Shown: positions 36,171-48,560 of the stretch, piece after piece
Layout of the letters: each line of letters starts with the position of its first letter
Position numbering within the stretch: the first letter of the stretch is position 1
Assembly (NCBI RefSeq): GCF_001411555.2
Contig: NC_049901.1
Location: 34,420,838 to 34,484,837 of the forward strand
From: Juglans regia
Taxonomy: Eukaryota > Streptophyta > Magnoliopsida > Fagales > Juglandaceae
Direction of reading: 5' to 3'
Length of the DNA: 64,000 bases
Notes under the pieces: generated by a model
What the model was told of the DNA's origin: nothing
The model's database searches: none
The model's input: the letters and a program-made list of their open reading frames with translations, nothing else
Translations under genes and position numbers: made by a program

Positions 36171-37371
36171 AATGTAATCTCTTGTGTGGGGACCTATTTG
36201 GTTACTAACAACACATAAAGGGAAAAGGGGGAGGGAAGAGGGTATTGTCGAATTACTTGTGGCTTGAGTCCTTGGGAGGTTGGATTTTCTCAAACAATCT
36301 GGTTGTTCATAAATCTCAAGTTCAATTCCTTAGTTTCCCTTATTTACATTACCTATTTTTATTTCTTTTATCCTTTCCGACAAAGATCTTAACAGTTTGA
36401 TGGAAGAAGTCAGGGTGAAAGGAAAGACTTGAACGGCACAAAGGTCACCCTCTCGAGAGCTCAAAGATAAAACAGGAAGCCATTTTAAATACTCCATGAA
36501 ACTCACGATTGAGATTTAAGAATTTTACATAATCCTAAAAGTTATTTGTGTTATTTGTTGTGAATGTTTGATATAAAGCTAAATTATGACAACGATACAT
36601 ACAACAATGCTAATAATTATAAAAGTCGAACTATTAAATCAGGAAAGAGATTTATTTTTGGATAATGCTATGGTGACCAAGACTTTTGATCGATGGCATT
36701 TACCAACTAACGTGGCATACCACATAGCTATTTATTATTTTATTAAAAAAAAGGACAGTGAAATTGGCAATAATAGCAAATTTAGAAAGAGAAAGTTCTA
36801 AGTATGTGAGTATGCCACGGCTACCGACGCTAGCAAGTATGAGTTTGTGTCGGGAAAAGGTGTTTGTGGATTCTTGGAAGGACCAAAAGCTTTAATCTCC
36901 GAGAATTGTATGATCGTTCGGATGATTATATTGTTTGCGACGAACAAAGTCATGGTCCTAGGATTTTCACCCATAAAGATTTTTGGGAGGCCAATTTAGA
37001 AGAAGAGGCCATTGATCGAGAAAAGTAGAAGACTATCAAAAACTTTGGTTTTGGTGTGGTTTTGAAGAAAGCAAAACAAGAAACATCCAATGGAAATTTG
37101 ATATAAGGGGAGGAAAATCAGATAGATGGTGCATAAAGGAATGTTCTATGTAACAATAATGTTGTGGACAAAATCGAATTGGTCTCGGAAGAATGCTCTT
37201 TACAATTTGGATCAGAAATAGATTGGCTTAGGGTTAGCTCAGTAAGTGTTTTGTTTATTTTTATCTTTAATATTAAGTAGTGACGTGGCATGAATCGGTA
37301 AGGCTTAGTGGTAAGTGGGATCGGACAACCTAGCATTTTCTCTATTTTTTTTATTTTTCTTTATATTTATG
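36171..37371. other. Unassigned stretch with a possible decayed coding fragment
   Basis: At about 36880-37105 the + strand reads RELYDRSDDYIVCDEQSHGP, then FTHKDFWEANLEEEAIDREK before a stop. It is a non-repetitive, acidic protein-like fragment that I do not recognise. The reading frame at 36586-36801 is unremarkable. Nothing else identified. Confidence 0.35.
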
Positions 37372-37376
37372 GGTAG

Positions 37377-38893
37377 TGTTCGCATAAAAATGTCTACAAG
37401 TGCACAGAACAATAACAAGTAGTAAAGTATTTTAAAGAAAACGAATGTCGAACCCACATAGTTTAATTATGCTATTGAGTACTAAAATTTACTAAATTAA
37501 TTACTATTTGAAAAACAAAATTTTAAAGAATAGATTATCTAAATTAAACTGAAGAAAAGAGTATTAAAATTTAGATTTTCAAAGATAATAAGAATAGATT
37601 TAGAACATTTGATTTCACCTATCAAATCTCGTACAATTTATTTTTCCTTATTATAAAATTTCGATTATCCCAAGTTGATGATAAAAATCCTTTAACTATT
37701 CAATATTTTCTCTCGAACAATACCAAAAATATCTCTAACTAATAACTCAATATCTCTATGTGTATTTTACTAATTGGAGACTCATTAAGTTATTTGGGTA
37801 TTTCTGAAAAATCACACTAATTGCGGTAAAGTATCTCTACTTTCGCTCAACTAATAGTGTTTAATCCTAGAGCTCTAATCATAAATCACCTCTCGGTCTC
37901 ATTGCGATTCAATAAATTGAACAATAATTAGCTAGCAAATTGAAGCATTAAGAATAAAGAATAAATACTCAATCATGAAAATATTAAACATAAAATAACT
38001 TAGAATATAAATTGTGTATTCAATACTATGCTACATCAAAATTCTAGAAAATAAAATTAGCTCATAATGAAATTTAAAAGAAAAAGAATAAAACTAGTGT
38101 TCTTTGTTAAAATCGGTTGATAAAGTATGCGGCTCTTGCCTCTGCTCTTCAGATCCGCCTCCTTCAAAGAAACTTAAAGAATAAACTCTGAAATATTTTA
38201 CTCTAAAACTTAGACTCTCCTCCCTTAATTTCGTGCTAATAATATGCTTATATAGGGCACAAAAGAAACCCTAATATTTTCATGATTTCTGCCTAAAATA
38301 TCGCCTAACTTTTAGGACTAATTTTTGGCAGCCTTGTATATACTATAGGAGTCAGAATTTAGAAATTTTTATTAGAAACAAAGTTGTGGACCTTTATGTA
38401 AGCTTTCCAACCCCTCTAGAATCGCATCTATCGGATATATGAGTAGAAATTTATGATCAAAATACTCAAGCATGTTTAGGCTATCTCCCAGTGTATTCTG
38501 AACTTGGACTTCTTGTGGATTCCTTCTATGATTTCTCTCTTTTTCTTGATAAAAATTACTTTCAAACCCTTTACTAGTTGTTACCTATGATGTCGTTTAG
38601 GTTGGTCTTTTAAGTTGATTGGTTAGACTAGTCACACAATCTAACCGCCTAGAGCCTTGTTGCCAAGTCTTCTCGCCCTGGAGGGAAAATATCTCGTTCA
38701 TCGCCTAACTCTTGTCCCCAATTCTGTAATCTCTTCTTTTGTACCAAAGTGACATTCTTTCGCACTAAATCTTCTTATTCATTCAAATCCAAGAAAATAA
38801 AGAAAAATTTGTAGAAATCAAATAAAATCAATAGTATTGATTGACAACTGACATTTTTCATAAATAAAAGAGTAGTAAAAATTATACTTATCA
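37377..38893 (-). repeat. 3' LTR of the Athila-like element
   Basis: TGTTCGCATAAAAATG to TACTTATCA on the + strand, 1517 bp, co-linear with 42749-44353. A roughly 70-90-bp segment near 38700-38740 is missing relative to the other LTR. Confidence 0.9.
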
Positions 38894-38915
38894 AATACCC
38901 TCAAAGTTAAGCTTT
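38894..38915 (-). other. Polypurine tract of the Athila-like element
   Basis: Read on the - strand, TTTGAGGGTATT directly precedes the LTR start TGATAAGT. This is the usual Athila arrangement. Confidence 0.6.
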
Positions 38916-41900
38916 GCTTGCCCTCGAGCAAAGAAAAATAAAAATAATTAAAAAAAGTGTTGGTTTGATTCATAAAGTTTATTGCCTCAAATGTTGCCTA
39001 AACTTTGATAGGTGATATAATGATAGGTGCTGAAATTAATTTCTTTTTCAATGTTTTAAAAGCATGTAAGCATTAATCAGAAAACTCAAACCGAGTATCT
39101 TTAATCAACAGATTGCAAAGAGATTTAGTAATTTGGGAAAAATCCTTGATAAACCGACGATAGAACCTAACGTGACCCAAAAAACTTCTCACGCCCTTCA
39201 CATTGGTCGGTAGTGGGAGTTTATCAATAATTTCTATCTTTGCTCGATCGACCTCAATTCCGTTGAAGGAAATGCGGTGGCCAAGCACTATTCCCTTCTT
39301 AACCATGAAGTTGCATTTTTTCCAATTTAAAATAAGATTTTTCTCCTTTCATCTCTGCAAAACCAAGGATAACTTAGATAAACAATTTTTAAAAGAGTGA
39401 CCAAAAACCAAAAAGTCATCCATGAAAACTTCTAAAAATTTTTTCACCATGTCCAAGAAGATGGACATCATACATCTTTGAAAAGTAGCTGGCGCATTGC
39501 AAAGATCAAAAGGTATGCGCCTATATGCAAAAGTGCCATAAGGACAGGTGAAAGTGGTATTCTCTTGATTATCAAGTGCAACGGTTATTTGATTGTAACC
39601 AGAATATCCATCTAGAAAACAGTAGTAAGCGTGGCCAGCAAGTCTTTCTAGCATTTGATCAATAAAATGTAAGGAAAAATAGTCTTTCCTAGTTGCATCA
39701 TTAAGTCTTCGATAGTCTATGCATACTCGTCATCTCGTGATTGTCCTCAAAGGTATGAGTTCATTGTTGTCATTATTGATCACGGTTATCCTTTCTTTCT
39801 TTGAGACGACTTACACTGGACTTATCCATGCACTATCTGAGATTGGATAAATGATCACTTATCTAAAAACTTCAATACCTATTTATGCACCACATCTTGC
39901 ATCGATGGATTCAATCTCCTCTGGGGTTGGATGATTGGTTTTAAATTATCCTCCATTAAAATCTTGTGCATGCAAATTGAATGGCTAATTTCTTTGATGT
40001 CCGAGATGGTCCAACCCAAGGCCACTTTGTGTTCCTGCAAGACTCTCCACAACTTCTATTTCTCTACATCACTCAAGGACTTGTTAATAATAACTGAAAA
40101 AATAGAGTCCTGGCCTAAGAAAACGTATCTTAAATTTGATGGAAACGGTTTGAGTTCAAGTTCGGGTGGTTCCTTACTTGAAGATGTCTGCCGAGATCAG
40201 TTTAGCTCTTCCACTTTCAGTTTTATTGAAGGAGGAAGGGATAGTGTAACTTCCAAATATCTCTCACACTCCCTAACCTCTTCATCTTCGGATTCAATAG
40301 ATGTAGAGTGAGTAAGACATACTTCAAGTGCTAGTTTTGGAAATTCAGCTCCATAAGTCTTGTCAGCCATGACCACGTCTTGGTCGCTTATTTGAAAACA
40401 AGAGTGTACCTTAGAAGGGAATTTCATATATTTAAATACATCAAAAGTGACCTACTTCTCCCCAGCCCTCAAAATGAGTTTCCCTTGCTGGACATCAATT
40501 AAGGTTCTCTCTGTCGCAAGGAAAGGTTAGCCCATTATTAAAGGGATCTCGTCGTCCTCCTCCATATCAAGTATAATGAAGTCGGTCGGGAAGATGAACT
40601 TATCAATTTTCACCAGTACGTCCTCAATGAGTCCTTTCGGGTATTTAATAGATCTATCTGCTGACTGTAGAGATATAGTGGTCGGCTTTGCTTCTCCAAG
40701 ACCTAGTTTCCTGAAAACAGAGAAATGCATTATATTAATACTTGCCCCTAAGTCGCATAAAGTTTTATCAAAATAGGAATTTTCTATATTGCAAGGGATC
40801 GTGAAACTCCCGGATCTTTCAACTTAGGCGGCAACTTCTTTTGTAAAATTGCACTGCTCTCCTCGGTTAGCATTACAGTCTCATGCTCCTCCAACTTCCG
40901 CTTGTTTGATAATATATCCTTAAAAACTTTTGCATATTTAGGCATTCGCTCTAAAGTTTCAATGAGAGAAATACTAATATGCAGTTACTTAAATATACTC
41001 AGAAATTTAGAGAACTAATTATCAATCTTATTTTTTCTTAATCTCTGCGGAAAAGAAATTGGTGGATCATAAATTGAAGGAGAATAAGTTTTAGATATAA
41101 ACTCCTTGAATTTCTTTGGTTTTGCAGCCCTTTATTCTCCTTAGTCTTCTCAGCTTGCTAATCGATCGCATCCCGCTCTGCTTCTTTCACCTCGGACTTG
41201 ACTTCCTTCATCTCAGACTCCATGTTTTCGGCAGCTTCTGCATCTCGCTCTGTATTTACTATTTGCGGCTGGTCATATGTCCACCCACTTCTCAATGTTA
41301 TGACTTTGACATGTTCTTTCGGATTGATCACAATGTTATTCAGTAAAGTCTCTGTTGTCCTCTCAGTAAGCATGTTTGAGAATTGACCGATTTGTGTCTC
41401 AAGATTACAGATTGAAGCCGAGTTATTTTGGATCACCATATCAGTCTTTTGCATATACTGCATAATCATATCTTTAAGTGCCGGCTTCTTTTCTTTCTGT
41501 GGAAACTGTTGAGGTGGTCTAGCCGGCACTTGGTTATTGCTCTATGAAAAGTTAGGGTGATTTCTTCATCTGGAATTGAACGTGTTTAAATAAGGATTGT
41601 TTTGACATTAGAAATTGGACACGTAATGGACTTGCTCATAACTCGGTTGGGCAAAAGGATTCCCCACTCGGCAATCTACACTTAAATGATTTCCTGCGCA
41701 ATGATCACCAACAATATTAGTTTGAATAGCATTAACGTTCATTTTACCTAGTTGTTGTGATAGATTAGCCATCTACGCCACCAATGTGGTAATATAATCA
41801 AGTTCAAAAACTCCAGCTATCTTTCTTAGCATTGTTTTCTCCACAGACCATTGATAATTGTTGGATGTCAATTCTTCCAAAAATTTATTTGTAACTTCAT

Positions 41901-42720
41901 GGGTCTTACTCATTAATGCTCCTCACGCGGCCGCATCAACTATAGATCAATTTGTGGGTCCCAAACCATTGTAAAATGTCTGTACTTGAAGCCAAGCTGG
42001 GAGGTCGTGATGTGGACATTTGCGCAATAAATCCTAGTATTTCTCTCATGCCTCATATAATGATTCACCCTTAATTTGGGTGAAGGTAATAATATCATTC
42101 CTTAACTTCACTTCTTGGCCAGAGGGAAATATTTTGCTAAGAATTTTTATGCCAACTCCTCTCAGGTGGTGATGATGCCAGGCAGCAAAGAGTTTAATCA
42201 AGTTTTTTCTTTTTCCCTAAGTGAGAAAAGAAAAGTCTCAATCGAATCGCATCATCTGTCACTCCATTGTGTTTAAAATTATCACAAATTTCTAAGAAAT
42301 TTGCAATATAGACATTAGGACCCTCTTGTGACGGCCCCCAAAACTAGACGGTTTGTTGAATCATTTGAATGATGGCCGGCTTGATCTCGAAGTTATTGAC
42401 TTGTATAGCTGGCCGCCTTATACTAGATGTCGCCCTATTGACGGAGGGCATAGCATAGTCTCTTAAAGCTTTGTACTCCTGGTTGGCCATATTAAATTTA
42501 AAAGTGACGACCTCTTTCTTTTTCTCTTTATTAATTCGTCGTAAGGTTTTTTCAATCTCGAGATCAAAAAATGTATGCTCTAATGATTTAGATTGGGGTA
42601 TGCACTTCTGACTCCTGAAAAGAAAAACGAAATTGAGATATAATTTAAACCAATTTTTAAAAATAAAATAAAATCCAAAGTGGTAAAAATCTAGCTAGTA
42701 TCAATATCAATAACAAATAA

Positions 42721-42742
42721 CTAATCCCCTTTAATGCTGCCA
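42721..42742 (-). other. Primer binding site of the Athila-like element (tRNA-Asp type)
   Basis: The - strand reads TGGCAGCATTAAAGGGGAT, starting six bases past the LTR end. It matches the Athila tRNA-Asp site (TGGCGCCGTTGCCGGGGA) with changes concentrated at CG and GC positions, as expected after methyl-cytosine decay. Confidence 0.75.
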
Positions 42743-42748
42743 AAAACT

Positions 42749-44353
42749 TGTTCTACTAAAATATCTGCAAGTGCACATAATCGTAACAAGTAGTAAAGTA
42801 TTTTGAAGAAAACGGATGTCAAATCCACAGAGATTAATTATGCTATTGAGTACTGAAATTTACTAAATTAATTACTATTTGGAAAACTAAATTTTAAAGA
42901 ATAAATTATCTAAATTAAACTGAAGAAAAGAGTATTAAAATTTAGATTTTTAAGAATAATAAGAATAGATCTAGAGCTTTTGATTTCACATAGAAAATCT
43001 CACACAATTTATTCTTCTTTATTATAGAATTCCAATTATCCTAAGTTGATGATAAAAATTCCTTAACTATTCAATATTTTCTCTTGAATAATACCAAAAA
43101 TATCTTCAACTAATAACTTCATATTTCTATGTGAATTTAACTAATTGGAAACTCATTAAGTTTTTTTAATTTTTCTTAAAAATCACACTAATCGCGGTAA
43201 AGTATCTCTACTTTTGCTCAACTAATGATGTTTAATCCTAGAGCTCTAATCACAAATCACTTCTCGATCTCATTGCGATTCAATAGATTGAACAATAATT
43301 ACCTAGAAAATTGCAAGCATTAAAATCAAGAAACAAACACTCAATGATAGAAATATTGAACATAAAATAACTTAGAATATAAATTGTGTGTTCAATGCTA
43401 GACTACATCAAAACTCTAGAAAATAAAATTAGCTCTTAATGAAATTTAAAAGAAAAAAGATAAAACTGGTGTTCTTTGTTAGAGTCGGTTGATGAAGCAT
43501 GCAGCTCTTGCCTCTGCTCCCCAGATCCGCCTCCTTCAAAGAAATTTAAAGAATAAACTCTGAAATATTTTATTCTAAAACTCAGACTCTCCTCCCTTAA
43601 TTTCGTGTTAATAATATGCTTATATAGGGCATAAAAGAAACCCTAATATTTTCATAATTTCCACCTAAAAAATGGTCTAACATTTAGGACTAGTTTTTGG
43701 CAGCCTTGTATGCATTCCTGGAGTCAGAATTTGGAAATTCTTATTAGAGACAAAGTTGTAGCCCTTTAACTCAGCTTTCCAACCCCTCTATAATCGCATC
43801 CATCGGATGTATGAGTAGAAATTTATAATCAAAACACTCATGCATCTCCAGTCTGTCTCCCAGTGTATTCTGAACTTGGATTTCTTGTGGATTCCTTTTG
43901 TGATTTCTTTCTTTTTTTCTTGATAAACATTACTTTCAAGCCCTTTACTAGTTGTTACCCACTATATCGTTTAGGTTGGTCTTTTAAGTTGATCGGTTAG
44001 ACTAGTCGTCTAATCCAACCGCCCAAAGTCTTGTTGCCAAGTTGTCTTGCCCACGAGGTAAAATATATGTCTCATCGCCTAACTCTTGTCGTCAATTATG
44101 ATCGCCATTGAGTCTCCTCACCTAAATCTCCTCGGATCTCGTTGCCTCTTGTTGGTTTGGATCCATACTCTCTCATTTTGTACCAAAATGTCATCTTTTC
44201 GTACTAAATTTTCTCATTCCTTCAAATCCAAAAAAATAAATAAAAAAAATATGTAAAAATAAAATAAAATCAATAGTATTGATGGAAAAATGACACTTTT
44301 TATAAATAAAAGAGTAATAAAAATTATATAAATATCATACTTATGACTTATCA
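42749..44353 (-). repeat. 5' LTR of the Athila-like element
   Basis: TGTTCTACTAAAATATC to GACTTATCA on the + strand, 1605 bp, paired with 37377-38893. Confidence 0.9.
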
Positions 44354-44390
44354 GGTAGTTAAGCCTAGAAATATACCTTCTTTTTTTTTT

Positions 44391-44594
44391 GGTGTGTTTC
44401 GTTTGGTTCCTTAATTCATCTCGACTCATCTCAATTCATCATTACAACTTTTTCAAATTTCAATATAAAATATAATAAACAATTTAATTTTTTCAAATCT
44501 CAAAATAATAATAATATTAAAAAATAATATTCTAACAATATTTTATCATCTCAACTCAACTCAACTTAACTCATTTTAAAATCCAAACACAACC
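44391..44594. mobile_element. Tourist-like MITE
   Basis: Left end GGTGTGTTTCGTTTGG. Right end ATCCAAACACAACC, followed by TTA. Shares the 'catcattacaact' and 'aataataataatatta' blocks with the other copies. The left-side duplication is obscured by a T run. Confidence 0.65.
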
Positions 44595-44599
44595 TTAGA

Positions 44600-45060
44600 G
44601 AAAGAGGTGACGTTGCGTTAATGGGCTTAGGTTTGGATGGCCCGGCTGTCACACAAACATGCCCCCATGATTGAGCCAGCCTAATTAATTTGGAATTGGG
44701 ATTGAAAGCCTTAGCATGATGGGCCTGTCTTATTAAGTGGCACAGGCCGATGACATTCTTTCATGGTTATTGGAGACTAAACTTGCTCCGAGTCCCACAC
44801 AACAAAGACCTTCGTAAAATTTTGATGGACAATCAAAGGGACTTGAGACTATTGATTTTGAGTCAATCAAAGACATTTTGAGGTTCTTTATCCCCCTGAC
44901 TTCATCTTTGTACTCCTCTTTAGTGTAGCCGAGAGTAAAATGAAGATTGAAAGCTTATTAAACACTTATTTTATAGCGAATTTCATTACCTCGATATTTT
45001 ATTTATTTTTTATGCATTTTCTCTACTTTATCAAGCCATGGATGCACATCCTACCATTGG
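44600..45060. other. Intergenic, unassigned
   Basis: Contains a GC-moderate segment (44620-44900) without recognised coding similarity. Nothing else identified. Confidence 0.35.
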
Positions 45061-45065
45061 AACTA

Positions 45066-45192
45066 CGAGCAATTCTACTCATTAACTACCATTCACTTCC
45101 ACATCTCACACTTATATATATATTTTTTTTTATAAGACGTGAGGGTGTTTTTCATATTATGTGGAGTAGTGAATAGTGATTGATGAGAATAA
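45066..45192. mobile_element. Hairpin MITE
   Basis: The left half (ACTCATTAACTACCATTCAC, CACATCTCACACTTA) is the near reverse complement of the right half (TAAGACGTGAGGGTG, GTGAATAGTGATTGATGAG). The centre is TA-rich. It forms one long imperfect hairpin. Confidence 0.55.
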
Positions 45193-45502
45193 TTATTGAA
45201 CATCAAATTCTAAAAAAGCATAAACAAAACTAGAGGGAGAGAGAGAGAAGCTGGAGACAGATAAGCTGATGAATTGGGGGGTGAGACATTTGTGGGCTGC
45301 AAATAAATTAGCAGAAACTGCACATCCTTGAATCATATCTCTCAATAATGTCAATGTTTGTGACTCATTCCCACTCATTCTCCATTCAACCATATCTATT
45401 TCTCTATTTATTATTATTATTATTATTTTCTTTTTTCAAATCAATTTTGCCTTTGAATGGTATCAATGCCTCTTGTGATGATATTTGTTTTATGAAAAGT
45501 TT

Positions 45503-45592
45503 TTTTCATCAATTACTATTCATCACCTCACATCTCATATCCTATAAAAAAAATTATAGATATGAAATGTGAGAATGAATAGTAAGTTATGC
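45503..45592. mobile_element. Second copy of the hairpin MITE
   Basis: TTACTATTCATCACCTCACA and, after a short A-rich loop, TGTGAGAATGAATAGTAAG form the same kind of hairpin as at 45066-45192. Confidence 0.5.
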
Positions 45593-46044
45593 ATAATATT
45601 TCTCTTATTTTATTAATAAAACTACTTGCACACGTTATGACTGATATATTTATATCTAAATATATAAGACATCAAAGATTGTGAGATGAGGCCCTCCAAT
45701 AACTGTGGAACATGTCACACCATGCATGTGGTTCATCATACATCGTGCATGTGGTTCATCATACATCACTGTCTTAAGCCTCCAAGCCAAGTTATTATAA
45801 ACCAAACGGTTTGGTCCATTGACCTGAGGAAATCTCCCAAATGACCTTTCTTATAGATAGAGATGGATCACCTTGTTTTGTGGGAAAGCTTGACTATAAG
45901 GGCTGGTTCGGGGAGTAGTGTATTTGAAGGATTATTTATTATTTTATTATTATTATTTATTATTTTATTATTACTATTTAATATTCTATCATTATTTTTT
46001 TACTATTATTTACAAATTACCTAAAATTACTTCATTACTCAAAC

Positions 46045-46632
46045 TAGGGGTGTGCAAAATTCCGAAAATTCCGACTCCGTCCGACTTCCGCTCCGACTCC
46101 GACTCCAACTTCGTCGGAGTCATCGGAATTCGGAGTCGGAATTCGGAGTAGCTCCGAATATCTATTCGGAGTCGGAGTCGGAGTCGGAGTCGGAGCTCCA
46201 AGAAGCTCCGATTCCGACTCCGAAATTTTTTTTACTGTACACTTTCGCTCGAGCGAGGTGTCGAGCGCAAGTCGAGCACACGTTGTATTGAACATTGGCT
46301 CGAGCGACATGTCGAGCGGAAATCGAGCGAACCTCTCTGGAAGAGTTCTGCTCGAGCGACAGGTCGAGCGGAAGTCGAGCGAACCTCTTCCAGAGAGGTT
46401 CGCTCGAGCGGAAGTCGAGCGAACCTCGAGCGCACGTCGAGTGCACGTCGAGCTCCGATCTTATGTCGGAGCTCCTATAGGAGGTCGGAGTTCCTATAGG
46501 AGGTCGGAGCTCCGACCAGCTTCGACCTCCGATCGGAGTTGGAGTCGGAGCTCCAATTTGGCTCCGACTCTTGTCGGAGTCGGAGGTCGGAAACGAGCAC
46601 TCCGACTCCGTCGGAGTCGGAGCCCAGCCCTA
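46045..46632. mobile_element. Non-autonomous hAT-like element filled with GTCGGAG repeats
   Basis: Exact 8-bp target duplication actcaaac at 46037-46044 and 46633-46640. Ends TAGGGGTGTGC and GCCCAGCCCTA are an imperfect inverted pair. Both outer parts consist of GGAGTCGGAGTC-type units and their complement. The centre (46245-46445) is a second repeat type, CTCGAGCG/GTCGAGCG units, including a perfect 23-bp inverted pair (46323-46345 and 46385-46407). Short reading frames on both strands here merely translate the repeats and are not genes. No transposase. Confidence 0.88.
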
Positions 46633-46747
46633 ACTCAAACGCATACTAAATTATCTAAAGTCACCATTGATCTCATGTTTGATCACGAGCGAAATAGACC
46701 GAATGATGATAACCAGCCAATAGTTATTATTCTTATATTATATTATA

Positions 46748-46774
46748 ATATATACATATATATATATATATATG
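46748..46774. repeat. (TA)n microsatellite
   Basis: Alternating AT/TATA run next to the hAT-like element. Similar runs are at 28517-28543 and 32033-32067. Confidence 0.7.
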
Positions 46775-46933
46775 TATGTGTATGAAAATACGTCCTCTAT
46801 ACCGCTAACATAACAAAAATCGAATTATTCGAATTTACTTAAATTTTTTTTCAATTTAATATGCAACAATGTTGATTTTAATATTTTATTAATATAAAAT
46901 CAGTAAATAAGTTCTACTATCTACTATCTTTTA

Positions 46934-47133
46934 GGCCTCGTTTGTTTTGAGAAAACATCTCATTTCATCTCATCTCATCATTACAACTTTTCCAACTTCT
47001 AATACAAAATAAAATAAACAATTTAATTTTTTCAAATCTCAAAATAAAAATAATATTAAAAAATATACTCTAATAATATTTTATTTAACTTTTTAACTTT
47101 AATTTCATTTCATCTCTAAAAACAAATGAGACC
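46934..47133. mobile_element. Tourist-like MITE, well preserved
   Basis: Ends GGCCTCGTTTGTTTT and AAAACAAATGAGACC pair as inverted repeats, with TTA on both sides (46931-46933, 47134-47136). 200 bp. Includes CATCTCATCTCATCATTAC. Confidence 0.85.
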
Positions 47134-47136
47134 TTA

Positions 47137-48300
47137 GAATCCAAATGATCTCGTCTAAACATCAATTTATTCGTATAAATTCTCATTAGAAATCTAACCA
47201 ACGTAGGGGCAATTAGTTATGCATTGTCAATATAGTTTCCTTGTAAATAGAGGTAACGTATATAAATTCCCATCACAATAGTTTCTGAATTGAGAAATTC
47301 TATTTATAGTCTTTAAGTGGGATTGTATGTACAGACACATTATTAAATAAGAAAAAATATTATTTTAAGATGGATAATTTTATAATTTTAAAGTTCAAAT
47401 AGCCTAAACCTGTACATACAATTTTTAAATAAAGACTATACTTAGCATTGCTGTTTTGAATTTGCATATCTTATAACAATTATCCTTCCGTATTTATTTA
47501 AGAAATTAGCGAAAAGCACACTGCCACGTGTCTAAGAATCACATCAGACAGCATGATGCTACATGCCCAAAATTGACCAGGTAAGCGTTATAATATATAT
47601 GAAAAAATAATAATAAATAAAAAGTAAAAAGGAGAACTAAACATGCTGCCATGGCACACAGAGATCGTTTATTTTCGAATTATTTTATTTGTTAATGGGT
47701 GTTAAAAATATATTTTTATATATTAATAATATAATAAGGTTTTATTTGTTTGTTTTGAAATAATTGATTTAGTATAATAATATTCCTTCTTTTATTATTA
47801 TTATTATTATTAGACAGCTTTTTATGTACATTCATGTGCAGCCGCTGTTTCACCGCCGCGTAACGTATTTTTAATGAATAATTTTGTCAGAGTCCAAATT
47901 GGACGGCGGCGAATATCATTTTGACATTTGGACAAATAGCCAGCTCTCGTTCCCATCTCCAAAAAGACGTTCAAGTACTCTTTTCGACGATTTTTCTAAT
48001 ATTGAACACAAACCTTCACATGCCAAATTTTATGATTACGCGCAAACCTTTACATGTGTGTAATTTCTTTGGGAAATTAGTTATGGGCCCACTACACGAA
48101 GAGTGATGATGAAGATAACATTTAAAAAAAAAAAAAAATGATACACACGAAATTTCTTATAATATTTTATATAATTATGTTTTAAATAATGAACATTTTT
48201 GTAAAACATCTTATAAAATTAATGTTATTTTACAAAAAATACTCATCTTACAATATTATTATAAAATGTATTGTTAAAATATTTTTTCTATCATTACTTT
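47137..48300. other. AT-rich intergenic DNA
   Basis: No coding similarity or terminal structure recognised. Confidence 0.4.
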
Positions 48301-48560
48301 CTTTTTTTAAAATTTATCAAAAGACTTTTTTATTCATTGCTCAATCATTACAAAATTTGTCAAACAAAACAAAATTGGAAATCAAGGCTGGACCTCTTCC
48401 ATCCACAACCTCTCAAGTTTCATAGAAAAGAGCATGTTTTGCTAGTCTATGAGCAACTATGTTTATTTCTCTAAAAATTAAATTAGCTTTTCACATTGGT
48501 CTTCCACAATAACTTTCGAGTATTTTCAATAACTTGTCTATCAAGGACTTTTTCGTAGCA
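48300..48560 (-). mobile_element. LINE RNase H fragment
   Basis: The - strand translation contains REINIVAHRLAKHALFYE, one stop, then DGRGPALISNFVLFDKF. The '-RE-N-VAH-LAK-AL-' pattern and the 'P--I---VL-D' end mark the RVT_3 RNase H domain of an L1-type LINE. Only the last ~80 codons remain. Confidence 0.6.

Larger units (their letters stand above)
37377..44353 (-). mobile_element. Athila-like LTR retrotransposon, internally deleted, with target duplication
   Basis: Both LTRs, primer site, purine tract and a 5-bp duplication GGTAG (37372-37376 and 44354-44358) are present, so the borders are exact. On the - strand the internal part encodes gag remnants (41158-42600, e.g. QNNSASICNLETQIGQFSNM), a protease-like region at 40527-40730 (LQSADRSIKYPKGLIEDVLV), and RT at 39073-39654 (YYCFLDGYSGYNQI, FTCPYGTFAYRRIPFDLCNA, FMDDFLVFGHSF, RSFLGHVRFYRRFIKDFSQI). 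RNase H, integrase and anything downstream are absent, and the RT end lies about 170 bp from the 3' LTR. Full Athila elements are usually over 10 kb; this one is 6977 bp. Stops and frameshifts make it non-autonomous. Confidence 0.9.

Noticed and set aside
46245..46445. CRISPR-like array from CTCGAGCG/GTCGAGCG units
   Set aside because: Units are short, spacing is irregular, there are no unique spacers, and the setting is a plant transposon.
46044..46785. Several Arg/Ser/Glu-rich reading frames on both strands
   Set aside because: They translate GTCGGAG and CTCGAGCG repeats of a hAT-like element and have no independent coding signal.
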